Position numbers and translations under genes: made by a program
DNA from: Siphonodentalium dalli
Taxonomy: Eukaryota; Mollusca; Scaphopoda; Gadilida; Siphonodentaliidae
Direction: 5' to 3'
DNA length: 64,000 bases
NCBI GenBank assembly: GCA_032622095.1
Contig: CP136064.1
Location: 219,248,205 to 219,312,204, forward strand
Notes under the pieces: model-generated
Told to the model about the DNA's origin: nothing
What the model saw: the letters and a program-made list of their open reading frames with translations, nothing else
Databases searched by the model: none
Shown: piece by piece, positions 1 through 12,800 of the stretch
Layout: the number at the start of each line of letters is the position of its first letter
How positions within the stretch are numbered: position 1 is the stretch's first letter

Positions 1-384
1 GCATCATGATTCAGACTATACAAACGTATCTTCCAAGCTGCAGTCTAGGAAATAATAATACTTCTATTTAGTTAAAAATTAACTACTACTGTAACTTTAT
101 AATTGTCTTGCTTAAATGATATAGCTACACAAAACATTTCCAAAAATTTAAAATGTATAATAACAATTAATTAGGCTAATTTCAGTCAAAATTTTTGAGT
201 TTTATTTCTTATTTTATCTTTTTAAATTTGTTATTGATGTTATAAAATAAAGCGATATTTGAAAATTGTCAATTTTTGGTAGTCTCATCACTTCTCCCTG
301 AAGTCTCCCTAAATTTCCTGAAGTCTCCCTAAATTTCCTGGAGGGAGACTTCAAGTCTCCCTGTTCTGAACCCCTAGGCTGAGG

Positions 385-450
385 CCTGTACTGTACCATA
401 CCACACCATACCACACCATACCATACCACACCATACTATACCATACCAAT
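385..450. repeat. CCATACCACA-type microsatellite
   Basis: Imperfect tandem ACCATACCAC units, in the NF1 intron upstream of the first exon in the window. Confidence 0.8.
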
Positions 451-472
451 GTTTTCTTTATTCACAACCTTT

Positions 473-698
473 TTAACCCTTCCATGACTGGATATTCCAG
501 AAATTTTGTAAAAACCCTGTGCCAATTCATTCTCTTATATATGCGAGTCTCCCATTAGGAGCCTCCCATATATAAGAGAATGTATTGGCCTAACAATATT
601 TACCTTGTAAGCCAGAGCATTCTCTTATATATGCAATAATGCACTGGCACATATTCATTAATGTTGCAGCAGCACAGCTCCCATCATGAAAGGGTTAA
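473..698 (-). mobile_element. Family A MITE (TTAA, two hairpins)
   Basis: Flanked by TTAA, ends CCCTTCCATGACTGG and CATCATGAAAGGG. Inside are two inverted modules with arms like GCATTCTCTTATATATGCGAG. TTAA plus CCCTTT ends suggests a piggyBac-type non-autonomous element (inference). Confidence 0.75.
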
Positions 699-745
699 CA
701 AATATATAAATTGCAAGACTAATGATTACATATTTTTATTCCCAG

Positions 746-872
746 TCGCTTGAATGGCTCATGCTGGATACAAGAGACGATCTGGAGTGGCACTTTAAGC
801 AGCTTGATCACTGTATGGGGCTCAGCTTTCGTGCTAACTTCAACTTCGCTCTTGTTGGTCACCTTTTAAAAG
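746..872 (+). CDS. NF1: NF1 exon a (first in window)
   Basis: Acceptor TTCCCAG before 746 and donor GTAAGG after 872. The exon opens on a codon boundary and ends in phase 1. It encodes SLEWLM through CMGLSFRANFNFALVGHLLK; the split Gly codon is completed by the next exon. Confidence 0.92.
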
Positions 873-3800
873 GTAAGGGCATTAGACCTTCTATCATGTT
901 ATATTTGTAGACAGAACACAATACGCATCTTAATTGTGAATCTTTTGAATGAGTTGTGGATGGCGCAAGGATATATTTTGATAGAACATAGGTTGAGCGA
1001 ATTGTAACTATGCGCCGTCCGCAACAAGTTCCATAAAAGATTCTAGATTATGATGCAAGGTATGTTCTGTATTTATTCTACACCATTCTGTCAGATAAGT
1101 TCAATCCATGGCTGTCACCTTATCTATAGCTACCTTTAATGTGATTTACGTCTGATGAATAACCAGTAATGATCAGGGCATCGCCCGAAGCGGATCGTTG
1201 ATGTATTGTAAGTTGGCGACAACGTCAACAAGAGTAGTTCCCAGTTTTTATGCCAGAGTAAGAGTATCTGGCATATCTGTTATTGGTTAAATACGATGGA
1301 GGCATATGTTTTTTCCAAATATAGTAAGTTATTACTTGGTCAGTGATATAAGGTGGAACATTGATATTTCAGAAATGGACAAGCATCTATTATTTCATTT
1401 TGACTCCAGGAGAAAAGATTTAATTTTAATTGTGCATAGAATTTATTGTTTATGATACCTCCATTTCAGGCTTTCGACATCCGACACCAACAACTGTGTC
1501 CAGAACCATTCGAGTGCTCAATCAGCTGTTGGCTATAACCGTCAAACCTCTCAATCGTGACAAGTTTGAAGTCACACCACAGACTGTTCCGTATCTAGCA
1601 GGTAATCATATCTTTTATTGATTATAGAAATTAGCATCATATGTGCATCCAAATTTCATTTTCAGGGCATAACTTGATTAAATGTTAAAGACACCAGACT
1701 GGGTTAAGTTAATATTTTCTATGATATCTTACTCATTTGGAAGGATGTTCAGCAAAAATTAGCAGGCAACTGGCATATGAAAAGAAATTACAAGTGCAGA
1801 AGGCTTACTGTTGGTGGGGGAATGTTCACATAATATGTTCGTCGTTTTGTTCTTATTCTCTGAACATTTCTTAAGGGAACTACTCATCATTGAGTATATA
1901 GAAAGTGTTAAATGTTGGGGCACTGTGGGTGGGGGGGGGGGGGGGGGGAGGGTAGGGAAATTCAGGCCGCTTTCCCTATGTCGAAATTAGCCATTGCTCA
2001 TTAGCTGCAAATATTTGATGCCACTTGACCCAGAATGTAAACTCTGAACTCAACATCCATCCCACAATGTTTTAATTTTCTGATCACTTTGCACTATTTT
2101 ATAACAAAGATCTTATTAAAGACATATTATAGGCTTGTTCGGTGCGTGAAAATGATAAGTTAGTATTCAGACATTATGTCAACTGGAGGAATGTATCATT
2201 CGACTAACATTGCCAAAAATCTCAAGAAAATCGACCATACCACTCCATAGAAAACATCGTCCAAACTATGCTAAATTGTAAATATTTACTTCTCGATTTG
2301 GGACGCAACTATTTACGATAAGCTAACGAAAATGATTTCGCCACATGAATCGCTGCATTTATTGAACATATAAAAATTATGGTGTGTGTTGTCAATTTCG
2401 ATATATTATTTGTAAAAATAACTACCTTGAGCAACAATATTCTCCATATCTATCTGATAACCCTACCGGTGTGTTTCACATCACTTTAATGAAATGAGAT
2501 AAATGTGCTATAGCTCAATTCTCATACCTATCTCTATTTCATAAAAATTGTTGTCTCCTATATATTTTGAGAACTACGTATATAAATATATAAATGTGTA
2601 TATGTGTACTTTATAGAATCGAAAACGGCTGCACCGATAGAGACCAAACTTCCCATCTAAGGGTAAAAAACCACGGGAATGGTCGTCGTGGCGTTTTGGA
2701 AAAGCTCAGAGCACCCGTTCTCCACTCTGTCACAAAAAACGGTACTGTGGGGGTTAATCACGTGATAATTTAATGAGCGTTTGTATATGACGTGTCGCTA
2801 TAAAAGAGCGTTTGTTTACAATTCAACGCAACGTTATCGCTCGAAATTTAGCATCGAAAAAAATTAATTTCTTTCATCAAAAACATAATTACGTGTTTAA
2901 GAATATAGAAGTATTACACACAAACACACCAAGTCTCAGCTTAAAATTTTGAAAAATAAGAGTTTTATCGACATAAATCAATTTGAATGGGAAATCCTAT
3001 GTTAAAATTTAGCATCGAAAAAATTTAATTTCTTCCATCTAAAACATAATTACGTGTTGGACTGTGTCATTTTAAGAATATATAAGTATTACACGCAGAC
3101 ACACGAAGTCTCAGCTTGAAATTTTGAAAAATAAGAGTTTTATCGACATAAATCAATTTGAATGGGAAATCCTATGTTAAAATTTAAATATTATTTTCAA
3201 TACACTGTTAAAAATTCTATGGAAGCAAAATGGTCAACTCGGGACGGGTTTATAGACTCGAAAACGGCTAAACCGATTGAGCCCAAACTTGCTACCTATG
3301 GGTACTTTTGTCCCGAAAGTGTTACGGACGGGTCAAATCGTAACCCCGACGTGACATTGACCTTCAAACTGGTCAATTCAAGGTCAAATGGGGTAAAACT
3401 GGCGGATTTCTGTACGTTTGTCTGGGGAGTGTTTTGGACGGGTCAAATCATGACCAGGACCTGACCTTGACCTACAAAATGGTCAATTCAAGGTCAAATC
3501 GGGTAAAACTTGCTGATTTCGACGAAATTTGGTGCAAATGCAGCACAAGTGTCTCGGAAGCTGTTGCAATTGCTTTTTCGAACAAAGTCATGGGACGAAT
3601 GCCGCCAGTGGCGGGCTAACCTGCTAGTATATTATATAAGCAGCTACAATGTTTTGATATACATCTGGAGGCAGCACATAGACCCATTTGGACAGGAAAT
3701 CAGTCTAAAAGGTAAAAAGTATTCATAAATAAAATTAGTGCCTCATAGAGTAATGCCCTAAATAATCGTCTCCTTAACCACAGCAGAATTGTGGGTAACT

Positions 3801-6800
3801 TTTCAGGATTTAGTTGGAAAAATGGCTTGTTGCCATTCTGTGAGAGCTTTCTGATGAATGGCAACAAGCCATATTTCCGACTAAATCCTGAAAAGTTACC
3901 CATAATTCTGCTGTGGGTAAGGAGTCGATAATTTAGGGCATTACTGTACTTATTCTCTATTTCATAAATATTGTTCTTGATTACAGCTTTGGTATCAGTA
4001 TCCGAGGAAGTTCGTAGCAGATGTCATCTGAAGCATCGACTTGTTCATGACACTCTGATGGAGTCTCCGTCGACTGATAGCCTAAACTCCGAGATCCTAC
4101 AGCCTTCCGTTTGTGTGACGTCTTCACCGCCAATGGTGCCGCAGATCTGCACAACGCAGGGACCAAGTCAGATGCCTACAGGGCAGCAGCTGTCGCCTTC
4201 TCTCCAAACCGGGCCTCTCCCAGCCCCAGCTCCAATCACACGTCGGCAGAAAAGTTGGGATTCACTGGACCAAAGTGCAATGGCTGCAGCTAGACTGCAG
4301 AAGAACTCTTTAACTCAGAGTCAGGTAACTGCTCAATCTGTTTAGGGCTCCATACCTCCAGTTACAACAACATATATAATTGATTTTAACCATTTCTATA
4401 CCAAATCATCATTGAGGAGTAGTTATCCCATAGTAAATGTTCAGATAATAAGTTTAACAAACGACCATAGGATGTTTGTTGAACTCATTATCTAAACATT
4501 TCCCGCAATAAATAGGGCTCCTTTTTTCACTTTTATTTATCTGTCGTCTGATTTTACCACCTTAGCATCCCTCCAAATGAATAATAGACCATTCCAATGT
4601 ACACCTTTTAACTGACTGGGAGAATACATTTACTATAGAAAGGGTTAACACAGTTTTTAGCTTTGTTCCGCTGAAATAATTTGAAAACCAAAATTAAAGA
4701 TCCTGTGCCAGTGCATTCTCTATATATGCGAGTCTGCCATAGGGAGCCTTGCATATATAAGAGAATGCGCTGGCTTACAAGGTCATGGTAAATATTGTTA
4801 GGACAATGCATTCTCTTAAATATATCACATATATAATAGAATGCATTGGCACAGGGTTTACGCAAAATTTCAGGAAACTCCAGTCATGAAAGGGTTAACA
4901 AACTAACTATTGCTGTCACTCTAAAACATCAAAACTATATGAAATAAATGGATGAAACATGCAATATCATACAGAATTGTGTGAGGTCCCCAGAGAGGGA
5001 ATTTAGTGATGCTATCACACACAGCGGGCTAACATCACCAAATTCACCCTCTGGGAACCTCATCTGCTATGGGAGACATAGACTCAGATTGAAGTTCCTA
5101 AATGGTGAATATTGTGGTGTACACCCATTGGGAACCTCGATTATGCAATGTGTCATCTGCCATTTTGGGGATATAGAGAAACTAAACTAAAAAAGAAATA
5201 GAATCTCTATGTGACGAAGTTTCTATATAAATTTGATAATAAAGAAACTAACCAGAGAAGATGAGGACTAATCAGAATGAGGTCACCAGAGGGTAAATTT
5301 AGTGATGCGGGATAGCGTCACTAAATTCACCCTCTGGGACCTCATTCTGCAAATGACAGGCACCTTATTCTCAGGCCTGTTTGAGGAGGCACAGATTGTT
5401 CCAAATGTGTAATTTTATGCAATGGTATCTCCTATAAAAAGCAAAGCATGATTTATAAAATTTGGCCTGGAACCCTGAATGCATCTATGAAACTAAACAT
5501 TATTATTATTTCTACCATGTTGCGTGGTAACCTGAGAGTACGATTAGACAAATCTACTAAGAAATTTAAAATGGTAGTAGTCCTTGACCTTTCTATGACT
5601 GGAGCTTTATGAATTTTTAGCGAAAACCCTGTGCCAATATTTATCTTAATCTTGTAAGCCAGTGCATTCTCTTATATATTTGCTAGACTCCCTATAGGAG
5701 ACTCGCATATATAAGAGGATGCACTGGTACAGGATCTTTAACACGTACCAGCGCAGCTCGCATCTTCAAAGGGCTAAAGGTTGTGGAATGAAAAATATGT
5801 CACACAGGTAACAACTTACATGAAAATTTCTTGACAATTTGATCAAACCTGATTGTTTCTCTTTCAGCAACAAATGAATAACTTGAAAGGTTGTAAGAGT
5901 TTGGATGAGTCCAACACTCGGCCGTCGTTATCAAAAACCCGAAGCAGCTCTATGCCCACGCCAGGCTCAAAAACCATGATAGACGTGTCAAAGACGGCGA
6001 TGACATCTCCAAGAAGTGGGCGGGCTTCCGTGTCTAATGAGAACAATGTACTACTGGATCCTGATATTCTCACAGATTTCCCGTGTCAAGCTCTCGTCTT
6101 AACCGTTCTGGTAAGTTAATTCATTTTTTCACTTGATGCCTGACAGGAATTTTGGTGTAAAAATATTTATTGCATCTATTCAAGCCTCGAAATAGTGTGT
6201 CTGACATTTGCAGAATGAGGTCCCCAGAGGGTGAATTAAGTAACGCTATCCCGCACGGTGGGCTAGCATCACCAAATTCACCCTCTGGTGGACCTCATTC
6301 TGCATAGGCCTCAACTTCTGTGGGAGACCGAGGACCAGATTGAAGTTCACCAGTTGAAGTTGGTGATATTCACCCATTAGTCACATTGATTATGCATTTT
6401 ATCTTCTGCAAATTAGGGGATATAGAAACTGAACAGAAGGGAAAAAGTAACTGAAAACGATGTTAATTTGAGACAGGTTATTTAGTTTAGTGAATTTAGT
6501 GATGCTACATCAATAAATTAACCCTCGTGGGGGGACCTCATTCTGCAAATGTCAGACACACAATTTGAAGGCTTGCATCTATTATTATAATGCATGGAGA
6601 TAGAGGGGCAAGTTATAAACTTACAGTAGCCTGGCTCCCTACAATATTCGTAAACAAACTTAACATTTGCATAATATGCTATACAATGGAATATGATACA
6701 GGTTCGCTAATATTATGCTATACAATGGAATATGTTAGAGGTTCGTTAATATTATGCTATACAATGGAATACCTTGCATGTTCGCTAATATTATGCTATA

Positions 6801-9800
6801 CAATGGAATATGTTATAGGTTCGCTAATATTAAGCTATACAATGGAATATGTTAGAGGTTCGTTAATATCATAAATTGTATTATTTTATTTCAAATTTGT
6901 TAAAGAACAATTTGCAGCATCGTGTATATATTGTACATATTCTGCAACATTCTCAATCATTTGTATATATCTGCTATTTGTATCTCAATATCTTTTGATC
7001 AGAGAATAAACGCATTCAGCAGTAGTGATAAAAAATTTAATTTTTATGATAGGGTTAATGTTTCTGTCCAAAAATCTAAAACAATTTCATCATGGATCAT
7101 ATTTCAGGCAACATTAGTTAGGAATACGACAGACGAGAATGAGGCAAGAATTCTATATGAATATCTGGCTGAAGCATCAGTAGTGTTCCCAAAAGTCTTT
7201 CCTGTCATGTAAGTTCTGTTATTCATCACTGGATTTACATACTATATTTATTTAGGGCCCTGCGAATTGGGGGTTTGATGTCGAATTGAATCTTGAATAG
7301 AATCAGGGGTGATATTCACAAATTGAATATATGTATGGGTCATTGATGCAAATGAGGATGGGGATAAAAACATGATTTAAGGGTTATAACGGTAAATTAT
7401 GAGAGAAAATATTAACAGTATTTTAATAGTAGACCTGGGGCGATTCCAAGATAAGATCATAGCCGCAATTGAAACAACTTTTGTCAGTTTTTTTGGTGGA
7501 GAAAATGCCATTTGAATTTTTTTTTATGACAATATCACAAATCATTATATTTGTGTTGTTTTGATAATATACCCAGCTGTATTGTTGCCACAATGGTATA
7601 GATCAGTTATGAACTATCACTATAGCTTACATATTGGATATTTCCCAGGAATAAGGTCATATTAAAACTTTACAACAAAATCGGGGAAATATGTGGCGGG
7701 CGCCGCCATGGTTATGTGATTACGAAAATAAAATAGTAAAACAAATACGATACAACTCAGAAAATGGCAGTCATGACTGCGTGACCAGGCTACAATAAAT
7801 GTTTATTGTATATCAAGTTGATTGCTATATTTGTGTGCAAGCACATTTTTTCCCAAAATGCAATAGTTTTAGGTCAATTCTGTGATTGCATTACATTGCC
7901 TGCTTTAAAATAGATAACCGTGGAGACTGAAGAAAAGGTAAGCGATGTGTATGATTGAATCAAAATAACAAAAAAAAATCACCTCTGGTAAGTTTACATG
8001 ACATTTGTTTGATTTTACAGACATAGTTTGTTGGATGCTAAGATCCTGAACGTGCTGTCATTGTGCCATGACCAAGCCATCCTTAGTGCTGTGCAGAATA
8101 TTATACAGAACATGATAGCGTGTGAAGATGCTTCACAACAACAACTCTCATTCCTACAAAGTAAGATATATTTCTTATTCAAATGGCAAAGAATCAGTTC
8201 GGGTAGTATCACTTCAGCAGTGGTTATATTTGTGAAGCAGTCTTTTATTTTTAGCTCAATTTCATGAAGCTTCACAAAATTGTTAAAGTGATGAGAAACA
8301 CACTGGCAGGATGATCAAATAGAAATTGAGAATAATCCTGCTCAAAGTTGTTATTTGTTAAGAATATTAATTCAAATTGACAATACACACCGTCTTTCTG
8401 ATATATTAATTAAATGCAATGACTCTTGATGGCGAAATCAATTATGTTAGATTATCGCCTATAGTTGCGTCCCGAATCGAGATGTAAATATTTACAGTTG
8501 GGCGTAGTTCAGATGAAGTTTTCCCAGAGGGTTTTCCCAGAGGGTGAATTTAGTGATGCTACCCCGCATAGCGGGCTAGCAGCACCAAATTCACCCTCTG
8601 GGAACCTCATTCTGCTGAGGTGTAAGCAGAATGAGGTCCCCAGAGGGTGAATTTGGTGATGTTAGCTCGCTATGCGCGGTAGCATCACTAAATTCACCCT
8701 CTGGGGACCTCATTCTGCAAATGACAGGCACACTATTTCAAGGCTTTATTACGTCGCAAAAGCAACGTCATGATGTAGCTTGCCACACAAAAAAAAACAT
8801 CTGGATCGATCCAGGGCTTTCTGTCGAGAATTACCACGCAGTTTTAATCCATTGCTTTAGTGAGAATACAACAATGGGTATGCCATAAAATTTAAATAGA
8901 TTAAGAAAATTGTTGGACTCATTACTATATTTACTTTGTGCAAATGGTTAGCATCAATTCTGACAATGGCTTTTCTTAACCCTTTCATTACTTAATTGAA
9001 TTTCCCATTCAGTTATACTGGTATTCATTGGAATTGTCTTTTATTCATCTGGAGAGGTGATCAGTAACTATGAGCAGATGACAGATAGAAAAATTTATAT
9101 AACAAGTGCAGAATGAGTCTTATATTCTTTGTTCGGAAGGAAATGTTCAACAAATGGCCTGATCCTCACTCTAACCATGTCACTAACCAAGCCTTTAAAT
9201 ATTGTGTCTGTCATTTGCAGAATAAGGTCCCCAGAGGGTGAATTCATTTATGCTATTTCGTATGGCAGGCTAGCATCACCAAATTCACCCTCTGGGAACC
9301 TCAATTTACTCAAATGCTATGGGGGACCTAGGATCAGATTGAAGTTCACCAGTTGAAGTTGGTGATATTCACCCATTAGTCACCTCGATTATGCATTTTA
9401 TCTTCTGAAAGTTGGGGGATGTAGAAATTGAACAGAAGGGAAAAAGTTACTAAAAACAATGGTAATTTGAGACTATAGATACTTCCCAGAAGATGAGGCC
9501 TAAGGCCAAAGAAAAACATATTTGCGGGTTGGGTTTCCCTACCAACCCTATTTCAAACCCCCTACCCTATTAAACATTTATCATGGTTTTCAAGAAAATC
9601 TATTTAATTGTTTCTCAAAAAACACATTTAAGCATCTCAGAATTGGTTGATTTCTAAGTAAAAGTATTGTGTAATATTAAAATTTATACAAAAATAATCA
9701 AAAGTAGTTTTATGTCAATCTTGTAGAGTAAAATACGCACATGAAAAGTCATAAGAATATGACACAATAAAAATATTAATTAAAAAATTTAAATTTCAAG

Positions 9801-12800
9801 CCTACCTACCGACTCTATTTTTGTTCGGCTTGTAACCCAAACCAGACATTTAAGCAGAATGAGGTCCCAAGAGGGTGAATTTAGTGATTCTAGCCCACTG
9901 TGCGGGTAGAGTCACTAAATCATTACTCATTCTACAAGTGAGGCTTGTACCTGAACATTTCCTAAGAGAACTACTCGTCAATGTGTATTTTGTAAAGAAA
10001 GGGTTAATTGGAAGAGAAGCAAGCTATATCATGTGCTCCTCTCATTTTCAAAATTAAAACACTGGTTTTGATTTTGTACAGGTATCGGTTTCGGTGGATT
10101 GTGGAGGTTTGCTGGGACGTTCACAAAGGTAAGATTTCTGAACAATTCAATCTGAGATGTGAGGTGAGTATGTGGAGACACGTATTTTATAATTCTCTAA
10201 TTCTGTTGAGAATCATAGAAGCTACCAAGGGATCTGCTTAGATCATATTTTCAGATTTTTTTTATCAGCGGTTGTTTAAAAATACCAACAATAACAAAAA
10301 TGAAACAAAATTCTGAATGAGAACATACTTTCATCTTGTTTTGGATTTTAATATCCGACACAAATGAATTTGTTTTCTTTTACCAAACTTTGATAGAGGG
10401 AATGATGAACTGACGTATTGTGAGACGCATGAGTTGTAATCATCATTGTATTGTGTGATAATCTCAAAATCACAATGGGAATCAGGTTAACTTTTGAGGA
10501 CACCTGTTTTCACAGCTGTCAGCAATCAGACTTAGGTGTGAACGGGGGGGGGGGGGGGGGATAATTAATCGGTACAAAATAATTTTGGTACAATTATTTT
10601 ATACAAGTGAGATCGAACAAACCCGATTCTTGATCCAAATTTCTGAGGCATTACTGTAATGGGTAAGTATGTTCAAACATGTGTTAAAGGTGGATTATCT
10701 CTTCCTATAACATTGTTTAAATAGTTTAGTGGGTATAAGATAATAAAATATGAATTGAAGACCCATGTCCAGAAACGCTTCCTTCAATTAATTTTGATTT
10801 ATTTTGAATATTTTATTATAAAATGATATGATTTAATGGGACACTTTATTGTTCTATATTTAGAACAGACCATTCAGGCGATACCTTGTAGTGATAGAGA
10901 TCATACTGTTTAAACTATCATTAGGGTGTTCCCATAGCTATGATCTGAATGTCAAATGTCCCAGGTTGATTGTTTGTATTGTTTTATAACGTAGTTATAA
11001 GCGATAATGAGTCTAATTAACGTTAATTTGTGACAAAATTACACAATAAAATTTCTAGTCTCTGTTAACTGTAACCACTATTGTACGTTAGCTAAACAAC
11101 CACAGGTTTTTAGACCAGAAAGTATTCGAAACATAATCAATAAATCGATAGAAGCATTTCCGGACAGGGGGTTTTAATTCATATCTAATATTTATACCCC
11201 GGTATCTGTATAACACATGTTTACAAAGAGATAGACCAACTTTAATCTTTTGGCAGGTAGAACGACATTAATTAATTAATTAATTATGTCGTGGAAAAAT
11301 ATATACGTCGTTTACGCTAGTTATAGGATATTATTTACCTTGTCATAACTTCCAAAACTAATTTCATAAAAGGAAACATTTCATGGATATACTGTGGTTA
11401 GATATTATTTTTATAATTTACATTGATTCGTGCCTTTAATAATGTTGTCTGTATGATGTATTTGTTACAATAGGCCATATAAAATTAATAGTTCATTTCT
11501 CAGGGTTATTTTTTTCACAGTGACGAGGTAGGCAGTTATTTGTATTATTTATTTGAAAATTATTTTGGAAGGAGGCAGGTATTTATATATAAAATATTTA
11601 TTAAAGTCTGGTACATATGCAGATCCTAGTATCTGATTCTTTTACCCTCCCCACATTTCTGTGATGTGTCTTTTTGGTGATATCAGCATATATTATAAAT
11701 ACTCTAACTTTAATGTTCAGATTTTCCATTGTAGATGCCTTGTTGCAGTACTGATGAAAAGGTACGTGTTTACAAGAACTATGCCAGGCAAAAACACCAG
11801 ATGGCTCTTCAACAGCGTGAGAAAAATTTTCAAATTTTGAAACTAACAAAATATAACAATACATTGATAGCTTTAGAACCAACTCACGCATGGAGGCTCC
11901 CTGTTGATGCTTGGCACACCTCAGTTCTATTCCTAACCCATATATTGCAGATTTGGTTCTCCCATTCATTTCTTAACCATTTCATGATGGGAGCTGTGCT
12001 GGTGCAGTATTAAAAATCATGTGCCAGTGCATTCTCTTATATATGCAGGTCTCCCGTAGGAAGCCTTGCATATATAAGTGAATGCACTGGCTGGTAAGGT
12101 AAATATTGTTGGGCCAATGTATTCTCTTAAATATCCGAGGCTCCTTATGAGACACTCGCATTTATAAGAGAATGCATTGGCACAGGCTTTTCGCAAAATT
12201 TCAGAAAGCTCCAGTCATGGAAGGGTTAAAAACCATTTTTAGACTGAAACTCTGTATAAGAGAATGCACTGGCTTACAAGGTCAAGGTAAATATTGTTAG
12301 GCCAATGTATTCTCCAATGTACGGGAGACTCGCATATATAAGAGAATGCACAGGCACAGGGTTTTCGCAAAAATTCAGGAAGCTCCAGTCATGGAAGGGT
12401 TAAAATATACTCATTGGATAGGTTAATTCTTCATTTTAGGGACTTTCTTAATATATAAGTCGACATGCAGAGAAACAAATTCCCATTTATTCATTTGTAA
12501 TGTTTTATTTATTTGCAAATATCATTACATATGAATGAATGGCAATAAAGAAGTGACCCATCATCAAGTATCAAGTTATGGATAGCTAAATTCCACATTG
12601 CTTTGTCACATATTTCTTGCGTCCATCAGGGGGCAAGCTTTAATCATTTGCATTTGATGTGTTTTGAGTTTGCTGAACATCACCACGAATGAATGATGGG
12701 TAATTCTTAGTGTGTTTCTCTGTCTGTCGTCAGCTTATATTATCAGTAAAACTTTACAAGCCAAGAATAAACTATTCCAACATGTAATTTAACCCTTTCT

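Noticed and set aside
3162-3619. ORFs reading NSRSNGVKLADF and similar
   Set aside because: Inside the K repeat; repeated units produce the open frame, and the same DNA recurs inverted at 32 kb.
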